From contig JAKUHH010000156.1 of assembly GCA_022701365.1 (NCBI GenBank), forward strand, positions 1-64,000: DNA of 64,000 bases, given 5' to 3'. The notes under the pieces are model-generated. The model did no database searches. It was given only the letters and a program-made list of their open reading frames with translations, and was not told the origin of the DNA. Source of the stretch: Mycocentrospora acerina. Lineage: Eukaryota; Ascomycota; Dothideomycetes; Pleosporales. The position numbers were made by a program, and so were the translations under genes. Positions 44,869 to 55,920 of the stretch are shown one piece after another (position 1 is the stretch's first letter; every line of letters begins with the position of its first letter).

Positions 44869-45609
44869 TCTCAGAATCATGGTTTCTTGATGACGCTCTG
44901 TCAGAATATCAGGCAGTGAGACGCACAGTCGCTCTTAACAACAGTCTAGATTCGAAGAGTTGCTTATATTTAATACGTTTCCTATGTGCTAGGGAAGAGT
45001 AATTTTTATTTTAAATCTGGAGTTCAAAAGACAGCTGCATTTGACTCGAGATGAAGCACAGGCTCTGGTGGCAACAGCGCCATGGCCAAGTTAACTGCAA
45101 AGCTTAATTTAAACTGTATGCAGACCAGGTTGTTTCGGATGTCACCTAACCTCTAGTGATGTCGAGCAAGCATACCCAGTTATATCCGGCTTTGAAATAC
45201 TAGGTGTGATCAGAAGATTCTGTCTAAATCGCAGTCCAAGACTTCGGCAATTTAAATTTCGCCGATATGTCGGTTAAACACCGGTAGGTGGTTGTACAAT
45301 ATTCCGCAGTCAAGTCCCCACTTGAGATCGCAGTTATCCCCGCATTACGGCGCTAGATGGAGTATTTAGCTAGCTTGAACAATACTGGTTTATGTTTCTC
45401 CGCTTTTTCTACCCAAAAAATTACGGACACACGTGCTTCCGTACCATAGGGTTCCGTTGCAACATCTCCGCACTAATAACGGCATCACGCTAAACCACCA
45501 ACGGCTGCGGACAGACGACTGAGCCGCCTATTTCGCGTCGTCTAGTCTTCCACTGCAACGCTAGAGCTCGCCGCGAAAGGCTCCGAGACTGAAGACCAGT
45601 GCCGAAACC
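44869..45609. other. intergenic, promoter of the carboxylesterase
   Basis: No supported gene; AT-richer than the coding flanks. A CGG-N7-CCG inverted pair (45271-45283) is a possible Zn2Cys6 site, unproven. Confidence 0.5.
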
Positions 45610-47394
45610 ATGGCCGAAGAGCAGCGCAGACCGCTGTTAAATACAAGTGATGCCCCCAGACGCAGACTTACTTCAAAGCGGTGGTTGAAGAAGAGATCGC
45701 CCATCATCATGCTGTTCTTCGGCACGACTTCGTTATTGTTTTGGTATTTTAGCGTCACCACTGTGGGTCGACCTCAACCACGAACTCCAAGTGATGAGTC
45801 TCTTCTCGTCACGCTGCCAGAGTATGGAACGTTCCAAGGGACGCGGGTTCTGATGAGCTTGAGGACGGAAGCTCTAAGCAAACAAATTGATGCGTGGCTG
45901 GGAATCGACTACTCGACACAGCCGGTTGGCAAGGATCGGTTCAAGCCAGTGACATGGCCCGCCGCTTTTGAGGGCACAAGGAATGCGACCTCGTATGGAC
46001 CAGTTTGTTACCAGAACCCGTACAGCTCAAGCCAGCAGTCAGAGGCTTGTCTCAATTTTAATATTTACCGCCCATCTGGAATTCCGCTGGATCAGAAGCT
46101 GCCGGTGTTCATCTTCTTGCATGGAGGAGCCTTTGTCACTGGCTCGGGACGTAGTTTTGACGGAGCACAGTTTGTAGCGAAGAGCACACAACCTCTGATC
46201 GTTGTTACTCCACAGTATCGGCTGGGAGCGTTGGGGAACCTTCCAAGCAAGCTGATGGAAGAAGAAGGCCTGCTAAACCTTGGGGTCAGAGACCAGCGAG
46301 TGATGCTGGAGTTTATGCAAAAGTATCTTGGTCACTTTGGAGGAGACGCTGAGAGGATCACCCTGGGTGGTTTGAGTGCCGGTGGCCATTCAGTCGGCAT
46401 CCATACGTTCCACGACTATGCAGAGGACGCTGGGAAGCCACTGTTCAGCCAAGCCATCCTTGCTTCTGGATCTGAAACGGCTCGCGCCTTTCCGGGCGTC
46501 GACTTTCCTGTCTATCAGCGCCAGTACGCAGACTTTATGGATTACGTCAACTGTCCTACCTCACCCAACTCGGCTGCCCTCGAGTGTCTACGGGGACTGG
46601 AGGCTGATGATATTCAATTCATTTCCACTGCAACATTCACAGCGTCCAATTACAACTTCACATGGCCTTTCCAGCCGGTCTCCCCAGGCCCCCTCTTTGA
46701 AAAGCGCGGTTCTACGTCCGGCCAGGACGGCACATTCTTCAAGATCCCCATTTTGATTTCATCTTCCACCAACGAAGGCGCTGGATTTGCCCCACAGGAT
46801 CTCCGCACGAACAAGCAGTACCTCGATTTCTGGAGGACACTAACACCGGGCCTCACAGAAGCAGACCTCGCAGATCTAGAGAAGTTATACCCAGATCCCC
46901 AGACCAATCCTCAAAGCCTATACGTCCCTGAACCACTCTTATTCATCTCCCCGCAATACCAACGAATCAGCGCCGCCATCGCAGACTACTCGTATATTTG
47001 CCCCGTACAGGGAACAGCACACCGTCTCTCCTCCGCCGGCGCACCCGTATACAAAGCACGCTTCAACACGCCCAACTACGCACCAGCGTACCAAGGAGTC
47101 CCTCACGCGAGCGACGCAAGCTACTTCAACGGCCAGTCGGGAACACAGTATCCCGAGATTGCAGACATTTACAGCGCGTACTACGCGAGCTTTGTAGTCA
47201 GTGGGAACCCAAATTCGTTCAAGCTGCCCGGGGCGCCGACGTGGGAGAAGTATGAAAAAGTGGGTGGGCGGCTTTTGGCTGTTAACCCGCCGACACAAGG
47301 GGGTCCCAAGATGCAGGATGAGGATGAGGGGATCAGGATGGAGCAGTGTGCTTGGTGGCGGGATGAGGGGAGGGCGGTACGTTTGAATAAATGA
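45610..47394 (+). CDS. type B carboxylesterase, membrane-anchored
   Basis: Single exon, 594 residues. The first 33 residues are basic (RRPLLN, RRRLTSKRWLKKR), followed by one hydrophobic helix (about 35-53, IMLFFGTTSLLFWYFSVT), suggesting a type II anchor rather than a cleaved signal. The alpha/beta-hydrolase body has the oxyanion motif FIFLHGGAFVTGSGRSFDG, the nucleophile elbow GGLSAGGHSVG (Ser near 255), an acidic residue region SSTNEGAGFAP and the catalytic-His motif GVPHASDASYF. The full triad appears intact. Fungal relatives hydrolyse lipids, xenobiotic esters or secondary-metabolite esters; the substrate is unknown. It may be regulated by the neighbouring Zn2Cys6 pair. It is convergent with the O-methyltransferase. 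Confidence 0.9.
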   Translation: MAEEQRRPLLNTSDAPRRRLTSKRWLKKRSPIIMLFFGTTSLLFWYFSVTTVGRPQPRTPSDESLLVTLPEYGTFQGTRVLMSLRTEALSKQIDAWLGIDYSTQPVGKDRFKPVTWPAAFEGTRNATSYGPVCYQNPYSSSQQSEACLNFNIYRPSGIPLDQKLPVFIFLHGGAFVTGSGRSFDGAQFVAKSTQPLIVVTPQYRLGALGNLPSKLMEEEGLLNLGVRDQRVMLEFMQKYLGHFGGDAERITLGGLSAGGHSVGIHTFHDYAEDAGKPLFSQAILASGSETARAFPGVDFPVYQRQYADFMDYVNCPTSPNSAALECLRGLEADDIQFISTATFTASNYNFTWPFQPVSPGPLFEKRGSTSGQDGTFFKIPILISSSTNEGAGFAPQDLRTNKQYLDFWRTLTPGLTEADLADLEKLYPDPQTNPQSLYVPEPLLFISPQYQRISAAIADYSYICPVQGTAHRLSSAGAPVYKARFNTPNYAPAYQGVPHASDASYFNGQSGTQYPEIADIYSAYYASFVVSGNPNSFKLPGAPTWEKYEKVGGRLLAVNPPTQGGPKMQDEDEGIRMEQCAWWRDEGRAVRLNK

Positions 47395-47786
47395 ACGGGG
47401 TAATGGGTGGGTGTGATTTAATGGAGAATATGATTTATGAATTTTCGCTGTCATGGTTAGCGCATTTGGCAGAATATACAACACTTCTATCGAACATAGA
47501 AGTCACAACTGAATCTTTTCTCCAGGCTCGTTGAAGAATTTTAGTCTTGTTCGTTCCAACGTCCTAGATGATTATATCCGAGAAGGAGACTGGATTTCCT
47601 TTGGATAGAACTTCAATCGAATCGCCGTCCGCTCTCTTATTTCACATCTTGTGCACTATTTTAATATAGTCTGCCAGCACTACAATGATACAAAGTAGGT
47701 GACATGAAAATTATAACTTTCTCAGCGTATTTATAGCCAATCTGCAAAGTCTTGATTTGGGCTATTTACTCATCAGAGGCATACCT
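47395..47786. other. convergent 3' region
   Basis: AT-rich space between the stop codons of the esterase and the methyltransferase. No gene. Confidence 0.55.
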
Positions 47787-49096
47787 CTAGTCAATCCGCG
47801 AATCCCTTCGATTCTTCTTCACACACTCAATGATATGGCGCCAGGCCTCACCCTCCTCATCGGCCCAAAAACCCACCACGCGTAGTCCCGCGCTGTCAAT
47901 CAAAGCTCTCCACTGCACCTCCGTCCTTTCCATACTCGAAAGGGCACACATCATGTGCCAGTCCATACGAGCTTCGAAAATATTAACACCAGACTCTGGC
48001 AACACGATTTCGTCCAGCAAAAGAATCGAGTCATCGGCCATTGCATCGCAAAGTCCACGCAGTATCGTAAGGGCTCGATCCTCCGGCCAGTCGTGCAAAA
48101 TCATCCGCATGTAGTAGGCCTTTGCATTCCTAACGGATTCGGGCTGCGGGTCGAAGAAGCTGTGTCCAAGTGTAGTAATGGAAGTGGGCAGATCAACAGC
48201 CCTCTCCACAACCTCGGGGAGATCCTCAACAACGAGTTTCCCAACAAGTGATGGATGTTGCCTTTTAAACTTCTTGGTCTGGTGGCCAAGACCACCTCCA
48301 ACGTCTACAAGCAGCACTCTCTCTGGGTCGTCAATCTTCAATTGTTTTTCCGTGGGATACGTGTATGCCCATTTTTCGTCTTCCTTGCTCATCTGCAGAC
48401 CCATGGTCGTATTGAACGCATCTGCGTATCGCTTGTTTTCAGGCTTGGCCAAGAACTGGAAGTAATCGAGACCCTTTGCCCCATAGGCAATTTTGAATGG
48501 CCCTTCCACTGCATCGGTGGGGTTCTTATACCCTCGTGTTGACAGATACTCGGGGGTACACGCTACGCCCGGGTAGACGTGCGTGATGTGGATAACGCCT
48601 TCTTTCAAGGGGGAGCCAGTTGCGAAGAGAGGGCCAAGAGGTGTCAGACTATAGGTCTTGCCGGTTTCTGTGCTGAAGATTCCAACAGGGACGAGGAGAC
48701 GTAAGATGCGAACTAGGTGGATTTAGTGCCAGTTGGTGCGGAACTCGGGACAGTGCATCACCTACGAATCAGTTCAGCGTCCGCGTGGCTCTTTTCCGCA
48801 AGCTCGTCAATAGTGATAGGACCGTTTTTTGCAAGAGTAATATCGATCAAGTTGAGATCGCATGCAATTCGAAGTGCGATGGGGTCATATATCCCCTTTT
48901 GGTGTGATTAGCTCAGAAATGCGTATAGAAGGAATACTGCACATACGAATAACATGCTCAGGATCTTTTCCATAGGAGGCGTCCAAGCACCCACCAACTT
49001 GGTGCAAGCCTTGGTGAGGGCATCATGTGCACCGTCATTTGCACTCTGAGTATCCGCAAGGTCGGAGATTTGCTGCGCAAGTTGGTTTAGGTCCAT
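47787..49096 (-). CDS. COMT-type SAM-dependent O-methyltransferase
   Basis: Three exons: 49096-48947, 48895-48766 and 48712-47787, 401 residues, the standard length for fungal Methyltransf_2 enzymes. The N-terminal dimerisation half includes YDPIALRIACDLNLIDI and ITIDELAEKSHADAELILRILRLLVPVGIF. The SAM-binding motif is VLLVDVGGGLGHQTKKFK, followed by LVVEDLPEVV, then the catalytic-base segment YMRMILHDWPEDRAL (His) and LLLDEIVLPESG. All key residues appear present. Relatives methylate hydroxyls of polyketides, flavonoids or other phenolics. Its neighbours (esterase, transporter, two regulators) make a tailoring role in a small pathway plausible. The substrate is unknown. Confidence 0.9.
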
Positions 49097-49767
49097 CTTT
49101 TCGGTTTTCTTGCTCGAGGGCTGATAAGTATGAACATTATGAGTTTTGGCGCTTCTTATATACTTGGATAATCAAGGCCGGATATGCATTCAACGCAAGT
49201 CGAATTCAGGCCACCACGACATGGAGTCCAATAGTCTAATCTCACCCACACTTTACCTACTCTATACGTCGTAAGCACTTATCTCACTAGTGTCGATGCG
49301 AGCTGAATGGCAGAAGACTGCCGCCGCCTGCGAGGGGAAATTCATACGAGACTATCAGCTGAGTCTTACTCTTGTAGGATCACAACTAGCTTGAAGGAGA
49401 CCTGAACGGAGGGTACTACAGATAACTACCTTACCAGCCCACTTTCCGCTACAACACAATTTTTGAAAAGTTGGAAACCTTTGAAGAATCCTCTCTTGTA
49501 TGAGCATACATCTTCTTACGATACATTTCTGGGTGATGATTGTCAAATGTTAGTTATGTCGCTGAGGTGCTAATTTTGACAAATTACCAGTGGATCATTT
49601 ACCCCGCAGCAACTAACACTGAAATTTGACCACAACCGAGAAGTACATACTTGTGATTTTATTAACAAGGCTGATAGAAGTCTATTTCAAGACTCACGAT
49701 ATATTATATCTATTTTGCCACCGTCACTCATGAAACACAACAAGCCAACAACTGTAGCAGTTGATCC
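49097..49767. other. AT-rich intergenic region
   Basis: No gene. It becomes strongly AT-rich from about 49660, just before the tRNA. Confidence 0.5.
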
Positions 49768-49848
49768 GCCCTCTTGGCTTAGTGGTAAAGCGTATCACTA
49801 GTATTCTATGCTATGATAAGATCGCTAGTTCGATTCTGGCAGAGGGCA
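49768..49848 (+). tRNA. tRNA-Thr (anticodon AGU) with 9-nt intron
   Basis: The acceptor stem GCCCTCT/AGAGGGC is perfect. The D arm is GCTT-AGTGGTA-AAGC. The anticodon stem TATCA/TGATA encloses CTAGTA...A with anticodon AGT. The T arm is GCTAG-TTCGATT-CTGGC, with one G-U pair. The discriminator is A. A 9-nt intron (TTCTATGCT) follows position 37. Mature length is 72 nt. The anticodon and T stems are AT-richer than I expect for this isoacceptor. It may be functional but slightly degenerate. Confidence 0.85.
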
Positions 49849-50371
49849 CTCTGATTTCTTTTTTGCAGATTTTTGGTGTTTATTGTCGCTCATTTTATTT
49901 GTATGATCAAATCTATGACGAGCTAGCTTAGATGTACCTGCAAGACGACATAAAAGACTAGCCAACGACTTTCATGTGAGCAAGAATAATTTTCTTCGCG
50001 GTGCGTTATGGATATTCAACCAGGTAACGTGGTGCCAGCTTGTAGGCTGGTTCTGACTCCAGAGAACTGACATCTGACCTGACGGGTGCCTCGTTTTTTC
50101 TCTTATTACCCAATGGTTTGTTTGCGACTCTGACATACCAATACGCTTTGACAGCATTAAGGCTTATTATATGTTCTGCAACAGAACGCCTTCAATAGCG
50201 CGTTATTCGCCGTCATCGACCAGCTCAAGGTTAGCGCGTCAGCCGGAAGGCATCAAAGCTACCTAGAGTAGTTCTGGGGTGATTGTAACTGACTCCTAAA
50301 TCCATACGCAGCTTTCCAGTACGTTATGTGGACACAAAAATTTTACACTGTAACTCTCGTCTCGTGTTTAC
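49849..50371. other. AT-rich intergenic region downstream of tRNA-Thr
   Basis: A T-run follows the tRNA (TTTCTTTTTTGC at about 49856), consistent with RNA polymerase III termination. No gene. Confidence 0.55.
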
Positions 50372-52129
50372 CTAGCTGTTTCCATTTTTAGGGTCGATTT
50401 CAGTTGCGCTTGGTTTCCCCTGTTCAAGGGTCCTCGAAAGTCTATCGTATTTTCGAAAAACAACCCAGAATATAGTAGCTGTAAGTGTCATCACAACCGT
50501 CAGTGAGCCATAAAACCAGATGAGATTAGGGTCGTGGGCCACTATAGTCAGGGCCATTGCAATGCCCGAGGCTATACCGGCAATCAACAAGTTGACAGCC
50601 TGGACAATCCCTTTCATGTTTTTGGGAGAGTGATCATACGCATACTCCATTCCAGTAACGAGCGAAAAAATCTCCCCAGTTGACATCAAGAGGAAAATCG
50701 GTGCTTGTATCCAGACATTTAGCCTCGCTGAAGTACTACTGAGGTGATTTGCCGAAACGGTAAGATCGCAAGTGTCGGGGTAATTGTGGCAGGGCGAGGA
50801 TTGATATATCGCATGCTGTACAACTGTAGCATACAACATTGAGAGCGCCATGAAGACAAATCCGATAGTGATGCGAATTATGGGTCCGAGATAGATGCGT
50901 CGCCGATGAAGAAATGGATACAAAACCTCTTGGATCAATGGTCCTAAGACGATGCAGCCAACCTGGTTCATGACAGATACTAGATCATTTGGCGCGCCAT
51001 TTGTCTCCATATTACCAGCTTGTGAGATGAGGTTATTCTGCATTTGGTCGAAACATATGTAGAACACGACAAAGGCCACAAGGACTCGACAAGCACGAAG
51101 ACCCCGGACTAGTTCCTCGACTAGCTGAACACTCCACGAGACAGTCTTATGGCAATGCTCGCGCTGATACGCGGGGTGTGCTTTCGTCATTTTGAACCCA
51201 TTCCTACATACACAGGACAATACCTTGGTTGCTTGTGGGATGACATTCTCCTCGAAAGGAATCCTGATGTACCAATTTTTTCCGCAAATCAGCAAAACTA
51301 GCACAATGCTCATGAAGCCCGATGTGAGCCCATAGGCTGCCGTGAAGCCAGTGCGTTTCTCCAGGTAGACAGTGGCAAAAGATGATAATGAGCCAACATT
51401 CCCTACCCAATAATACAGATTGTAGATGTATTGCAACGTAAGTTGGTAGTCAACGATGACTTTCTCTCCCGTTTTTAAAACTCTAATCCCGGCCTTTGCT
51501 TCGGTGTACTGATCAGCGATGAAGGAAGCAGTGATGGCTTTGAAGCCGCCTCCCCCGAGACCAATCAAGAACATGGCAATGATAAGTCCACGAAGCCCCC
51601 ATCCTTTGTCAAGATTGCTTGGAATCGAACTCACAGTCAGGACAGTACAGCCTAGGCAGTAAAGTACGACACTGACGATGAGGGTTTTGTATCGACCGAG
51701 GTAGCTATCTGCGATTATGGCGATGAAAATAGGGGAAACATAGTAGAAGATGTAGAATCCGCAGTAAACGCGTGTTGCCACTGCTTGGCCGAGATTGAGT
51801 GCTCCAGGAGTCTCTTGTTTTTTGTAGTGTGGCGCATGTTCCATGTAATTTTCTGAGCAAGGCCCAAGTTAGTGATATACTCAGAGCGCCCTGACATTAA
51901 AAGGGAAAGACCAATGCAACTCACGCCATGGTGTAGTCATGCCCCAGAATGCCGCTCTCTCCCAAAATGCAATGAACGCAACTGCCCACAAGCGCAATGG
52001 CACATCATCTCTGATGTGCCGTAAATTTTCAATCCCTACTGACGCGGTACTTGAGATAACTGGGGGTTGGGGCTCAAGAAGGCTGTGATTAATGGTCAGC
52101 TCTATTGTAATTATCGGAAGTCTCATCAT
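50372..52129 (-). CDS. POT/PTR2-family proton-coupled peptide transporter
   Basis: Two exons as modelled: 52129-51925 and 51852-50372, 561 residues. The junction rebuilds FWGMTTPWQNYMEHAPHY, the first-helix signature of fungal POT proteins. Further family motifs are YVSPIFIAIIADSYLGRYKTLI, FLIGLGGGGFKAITASFIADQY, YNLYYWVGNVGSLSS, FVVFYICFDQMQNNLISQAG and a late APIFLLMSTGEIFSLVTGMEYAYDHSP. Twelve membrane helices are expected. It imports di/tripeptides, or in diverged members other small metabolites, with protons. The start is the uncertain part: MMRLPIITIEL is not a typical N-terminus, and an intron ending TAATCACAG near 52089 with an upstream exon is possible. Confidence 0.87.
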
Positions 52130-54122
52130 GGACTGACCTGCTAATACGTGAAATACACGGTGATGCTGAACCTTTATGACACGTAACTTGTAAAGACATT
52201 CCAAGACTAGTTAAATTTTCAAATGAGAGAGTTGCGAGGTGAACGGTTGCATTTACTATTAAATAAATGGGAGTGTTGATCATTAAGGAGAACGGATCGC
52301 AAATAGACACCTTAATAAACAGTCAAAGGTAGAGACGAACTTGTGTTCAATGTGCAATTTTCCATTACACTGGAGACCTGGACAAGAGGGCGGTGAAAAT
52401 CGACCTCTGTCTAGATGTTCCCTAGATCTGGGCCATCGGTGGGGGCTGAGATGAGCCTTTTGTTTGCCTAAAAGAAAGTTTTGTATGCACCGGTGAACAC
52501 AAATCCTGAATAGCCAGCTGAGCACAGCTCCCAGTGCTGTAATGTAAGTTGGAGCGAATCAAACGCATTAACAAGATTAGCCTAGAAGCAGAAGCAGAAG
52601 CCTCCACAATTGCCTTATGAGACCAAGACCGATACACTCGACACACGTTGCATTACTGACTTGCAAACAGCTGTCCTCATGCCGCATAGGTACAGTTTTT
52701 TTTAATCAAACCTGATTGTGAGTGCTGCCTTTGGCAAAGTCAATGGTCGTTGTATGTACGAAGCCCAAGACGCGGGTTGAGCTAACAGCAATTGGTGGCG
52801 TTCAGGAAAACTCGCATAAGCGGTAAATGAAAACGTCCACAACGCATCCGTATTAGCAAATAGACTGAAAATTAAGCACACAAGGCTCATGGGTTCGGGG
52901 GAACAGTGTCATGAGTGTGAAAGCAGAAATGCGCCAAGTCTGCGTCGCTTCAGCTACGCGTATTCCAGCCTCCCCGAAGTAAGACCTTGTCCCAAGCCAG
53001 CCTAGAGTGCCGATTGACGAACATATCTTCTGGTTTAAACACGTCACATTTCAGCCGCATAAGCTGAACTATCTGCCCTTCACGGAAAACAGCTCGATAT
53101 GACCATCATGACATTGGGTCGAAATACGCTCATTCCTCCTCGTCCACTGCAGACTCCACTTGGCATGGCTGATCATTCAATAGGAGCATCGTTCCTGGAT
53201 AAAGGGCTGAATGCAAACATATTCAACACATGTTAGTCAATGAGGTTGGACATGGATTCTAGCATACGGTTCGGGTATGTCCTTCTTAAGCATGTGGGAA
53301 ATCAACAAAAGTGAAGAGAGGTCTAAATTCTTGTATCGGCGAAAATGGTGGCTTGTGCATGAGACACGAACGGAAGAGGCGTGATCGAAGTGAATTCAAA
53401 AATCACGAATTGGAGGCGTGACGTCAGCCATTTCTAAAACACAAGGCTAGTCTTGTGGGAACTCGAAGGTTGAAACAAACCCCGAATAGTTCTCACAACA
53501 ACATGTTTCTTTGAATATCCTCAACGAACCTTGAGGCTATGTTTCTTTCTGACGAAATTACTGCGCCACATTCCGCCATTTTTCTACGTGTGACTAGTGA
53601 TCCTATGCGTAATGGTCATGCAGGTGCCCATAATCACGCGCATGTCTCCAAAACATAATAGTAAAAATGATGTTAACAAGAAAAAGGAGAAACAGGGAAT
53701 GAGAAGCTAGAAGCACTGTCCCTAGATCCTATACATTCGATAGCTGATATCTTGGCGGGAACGCCCATAGTAAGGCACCCAGCATGTATATCCGTGTGTG
53801 TGAACGACCCCAGAGAACAATGACCTCGGGACCTAAAACACTACCTTTCACACAGCATAGTGAGCACAATGTAGCTATACCAGGTTGTCAGCAGACGCCT
53901 TATCGTATCTGACAAACAACGCCCGTACCCATAATTATGGAATGTGGACGTGGGTTCCATTCTTTGAGTGACACATTAATGGTCATCACGAACAAACGAT
54001 TAGGTAGACTCGCGAAACTTGAACAACCTTCTGCCATGTATCCAGATTTGACTGAACTAGCAAGCTATTGCTTCACAAACACTAAAACTTAAACATTTAA
54101 CTTCATCATCCTTACATTAAGC
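52130..54122. other. 2 kb without a supported gene
   Basis: Only short, domain-free frames on both strands; moderately AT-rich. No recognisable transposase, reverse transcriptase or terminal repeats. It may hold upstream exons of the transporter or decayed sequence. Confidence 0.5.
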
Positions 54123-54991
54123 ATGTCCTCGTCTTCCAAGTCACTCCTCGACTTCCCTCCAGAACTCATCCTTGAAATCGCAGACCACCTTCCTCCTGAC
54201 GGCGTTCTAGCTCTAAAGCTCACAAATCCACTCTTGAACGACATTATACCTTTTGCACCGCGGCTCAAGAACACCATACTGACGGACTGCGCACGTCTTG
54301 CGATACGAACCTACTTGGCACGACCCAACCCAACATCCACCCACCGCCGATGCATCTTATGTAAACAAGTTTATCCAGCCAACCTGTTCAAGTCTTCAAG
54401 TAGCCCGGCTTGCGCGCCTATATCTCTTGCAGAAGACACTCAACAGACACAGGTTGTTGAGCTTCCGCATCGCCTTTGTTCCTGGCACGTTGGCCGTCTA
54501 GCGCGGATCATTCATACCGAACCCGGCGGGAGGAATGAGTGGGTGAGCCATGTGGATGAAATGTGCATGCACTGTGGAGTGGTTCAAGGCTGGGTGAAAT
54601 GCCACTGCCGTTGCGATAGTTGCTTCTTTTCCTGCGTGAGGACGTACACCAGGTATTTGAACAACAAGATTGAATGCAAGCGGTTTGTGTTCTGGAAGGA
54701 GCCGTCGGATAGTGAATTGCCGGCATCACAGGTAGTGCGTGACACTGGTCTGTTTGTGAGGGAGACATGCTGGGATGCTGGTGAGTCTTGAAAAATGAGG
54801 TACTGTGCCTGATAGCGGCGCTTTGAGCTAATACTGAGACAGGTGCCACAGATGAGAAGTTTACCATCAACGTTCCAGTGCACTTTGAGGAGCACGCGTT
54901 GGATGATGTCGCTGAATCGCAAGTCTGTTCCGTAATGAGTCGTCCCCAACACTTGACGAGTGGTGTTTTCCAACTTCAACGCCAATGTTAG
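54123..54991 (+). CDS. F-box protein with cysteine-rich C-terminal half
   Basis: Preferred model: two exons, 54123-54780 and 54843-54991, 268 residues; without splicing the frame stops at 54791 (222 residues). The N-terminal F-box spans about residues 8-45 (LLDFPPELILEIADHLPPDG, then LALKLTNPLLNDII). The second half has paired cysteines (RRCILCKQVYP; MCMHCGVVQGWVKCHCRCDSCFFSC) that could bind zinc. F-box proteins recruit targets to SCF ubiquitin ligases through Skp1. The intron at 54781-54842 has GTGAGT/GACAG borders, and the added tail (TDEKFTINVPVHFEEHALD) reads like real protein. Confidence 0.78.
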
Positions 54992-55084
54992 TATCGGCGG
55001 TTGAGAGCAAACGTCTGCTCTGGATCGCGCACTGTACTTAAAATGTTTGATATCGTTAATTCGTTATATTCCAATCTCAGGTCC

Positions 55085-55920
55085 TCATCTTATCATCTTC
55101 TCATGAATTTCCAACGCGTGTTGTTCGTCCATGACCTCAGCTTTCTCAACATCCGTCCTTCCGCTAATTTGCTGACGTCGTATTTCTTGCCCCCAGTTCT
55201 GAACAGTGAGCAGCGCCCACCACTGTGCAATCATTAAAAACAAGCCGCCCCAAGCGACGCACAGTTTGATGAGATTAAAGCTGCTCGAACATTTTACGAG
55301 CCACTTGTCATCCCACCCAAGACTGGCGTCGAGATCACGACAGAATGACGCCGCATCCACTTGCTGCCTAGGAAGCATCGGGTTTAGAAGGCGGAAGTCA
55401 AAAGGTATGATGATGTTTACGAGTGTGAGGGTCACGAAAGACAGCGTAGTCGTGTGAAAGAAAACGTAAATGGACACGAGTTTGGATGTGAACTGCATTC
55501 TCGTGTCAGCCTTGGTCCCAGCCCAATCAGCGGACCAATTTGATTCGATTCTGGACGAAACATTCGGACTTTTCGGAGCACGCGACGCGAGATTTGCTTA
55601 CCCTTACTGCGCCCACTAACCCCAGTATGCTTGCGCTTGCTGCGAGCGCATTGTACACCAAAGACCAGAATGCATAGGTTGGGTCGCGTGCGGGCAGCGC
55701 AAAGGAAACGCAGAGCAGCAGGTGTGTGAGCAGTGTAAGTGCAGGTAGAACGATGGCCAGAAACCTGGTCGTACCACATCAGTATTTGTTCTACTGGACT
55801 TTGTCGCGTGATTTCAATTTCGTCTTGAGCAAGCACATAATTTCCTAATAGCCCAATACAAAAAAACACGACATACCTCGTCTGCAACTGCTCTCCGGTC
55901 AAAGTCATATCGCTCCGCAT
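55085..55920 (-). CDS. small multi-pass membrane protein, function unknown
   Basis: Three exons: 55920-55877, 55764-55602 and 55510-55085, 210 residues with consistent phases. Four hydrophobic segments are visible: FLAIVLPALTLLTHLLLCVS, an Ala/Leu-rich helix ending ASASILGLVGAV, YVFFHTTTLSFVTLTLVNII and LIKLCVAWGGLFLMIAQWWA. A charged cytosolic tail follows (IRRQQISGRTDVEKAEVMDE). Four-helix topology with a loop between TM3 and TM4 containing two cysteines resembles uncharacterised fungal membrane proteins; I know no function. The ATG at 55908 is an alternative start. Confidence 0.72.
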
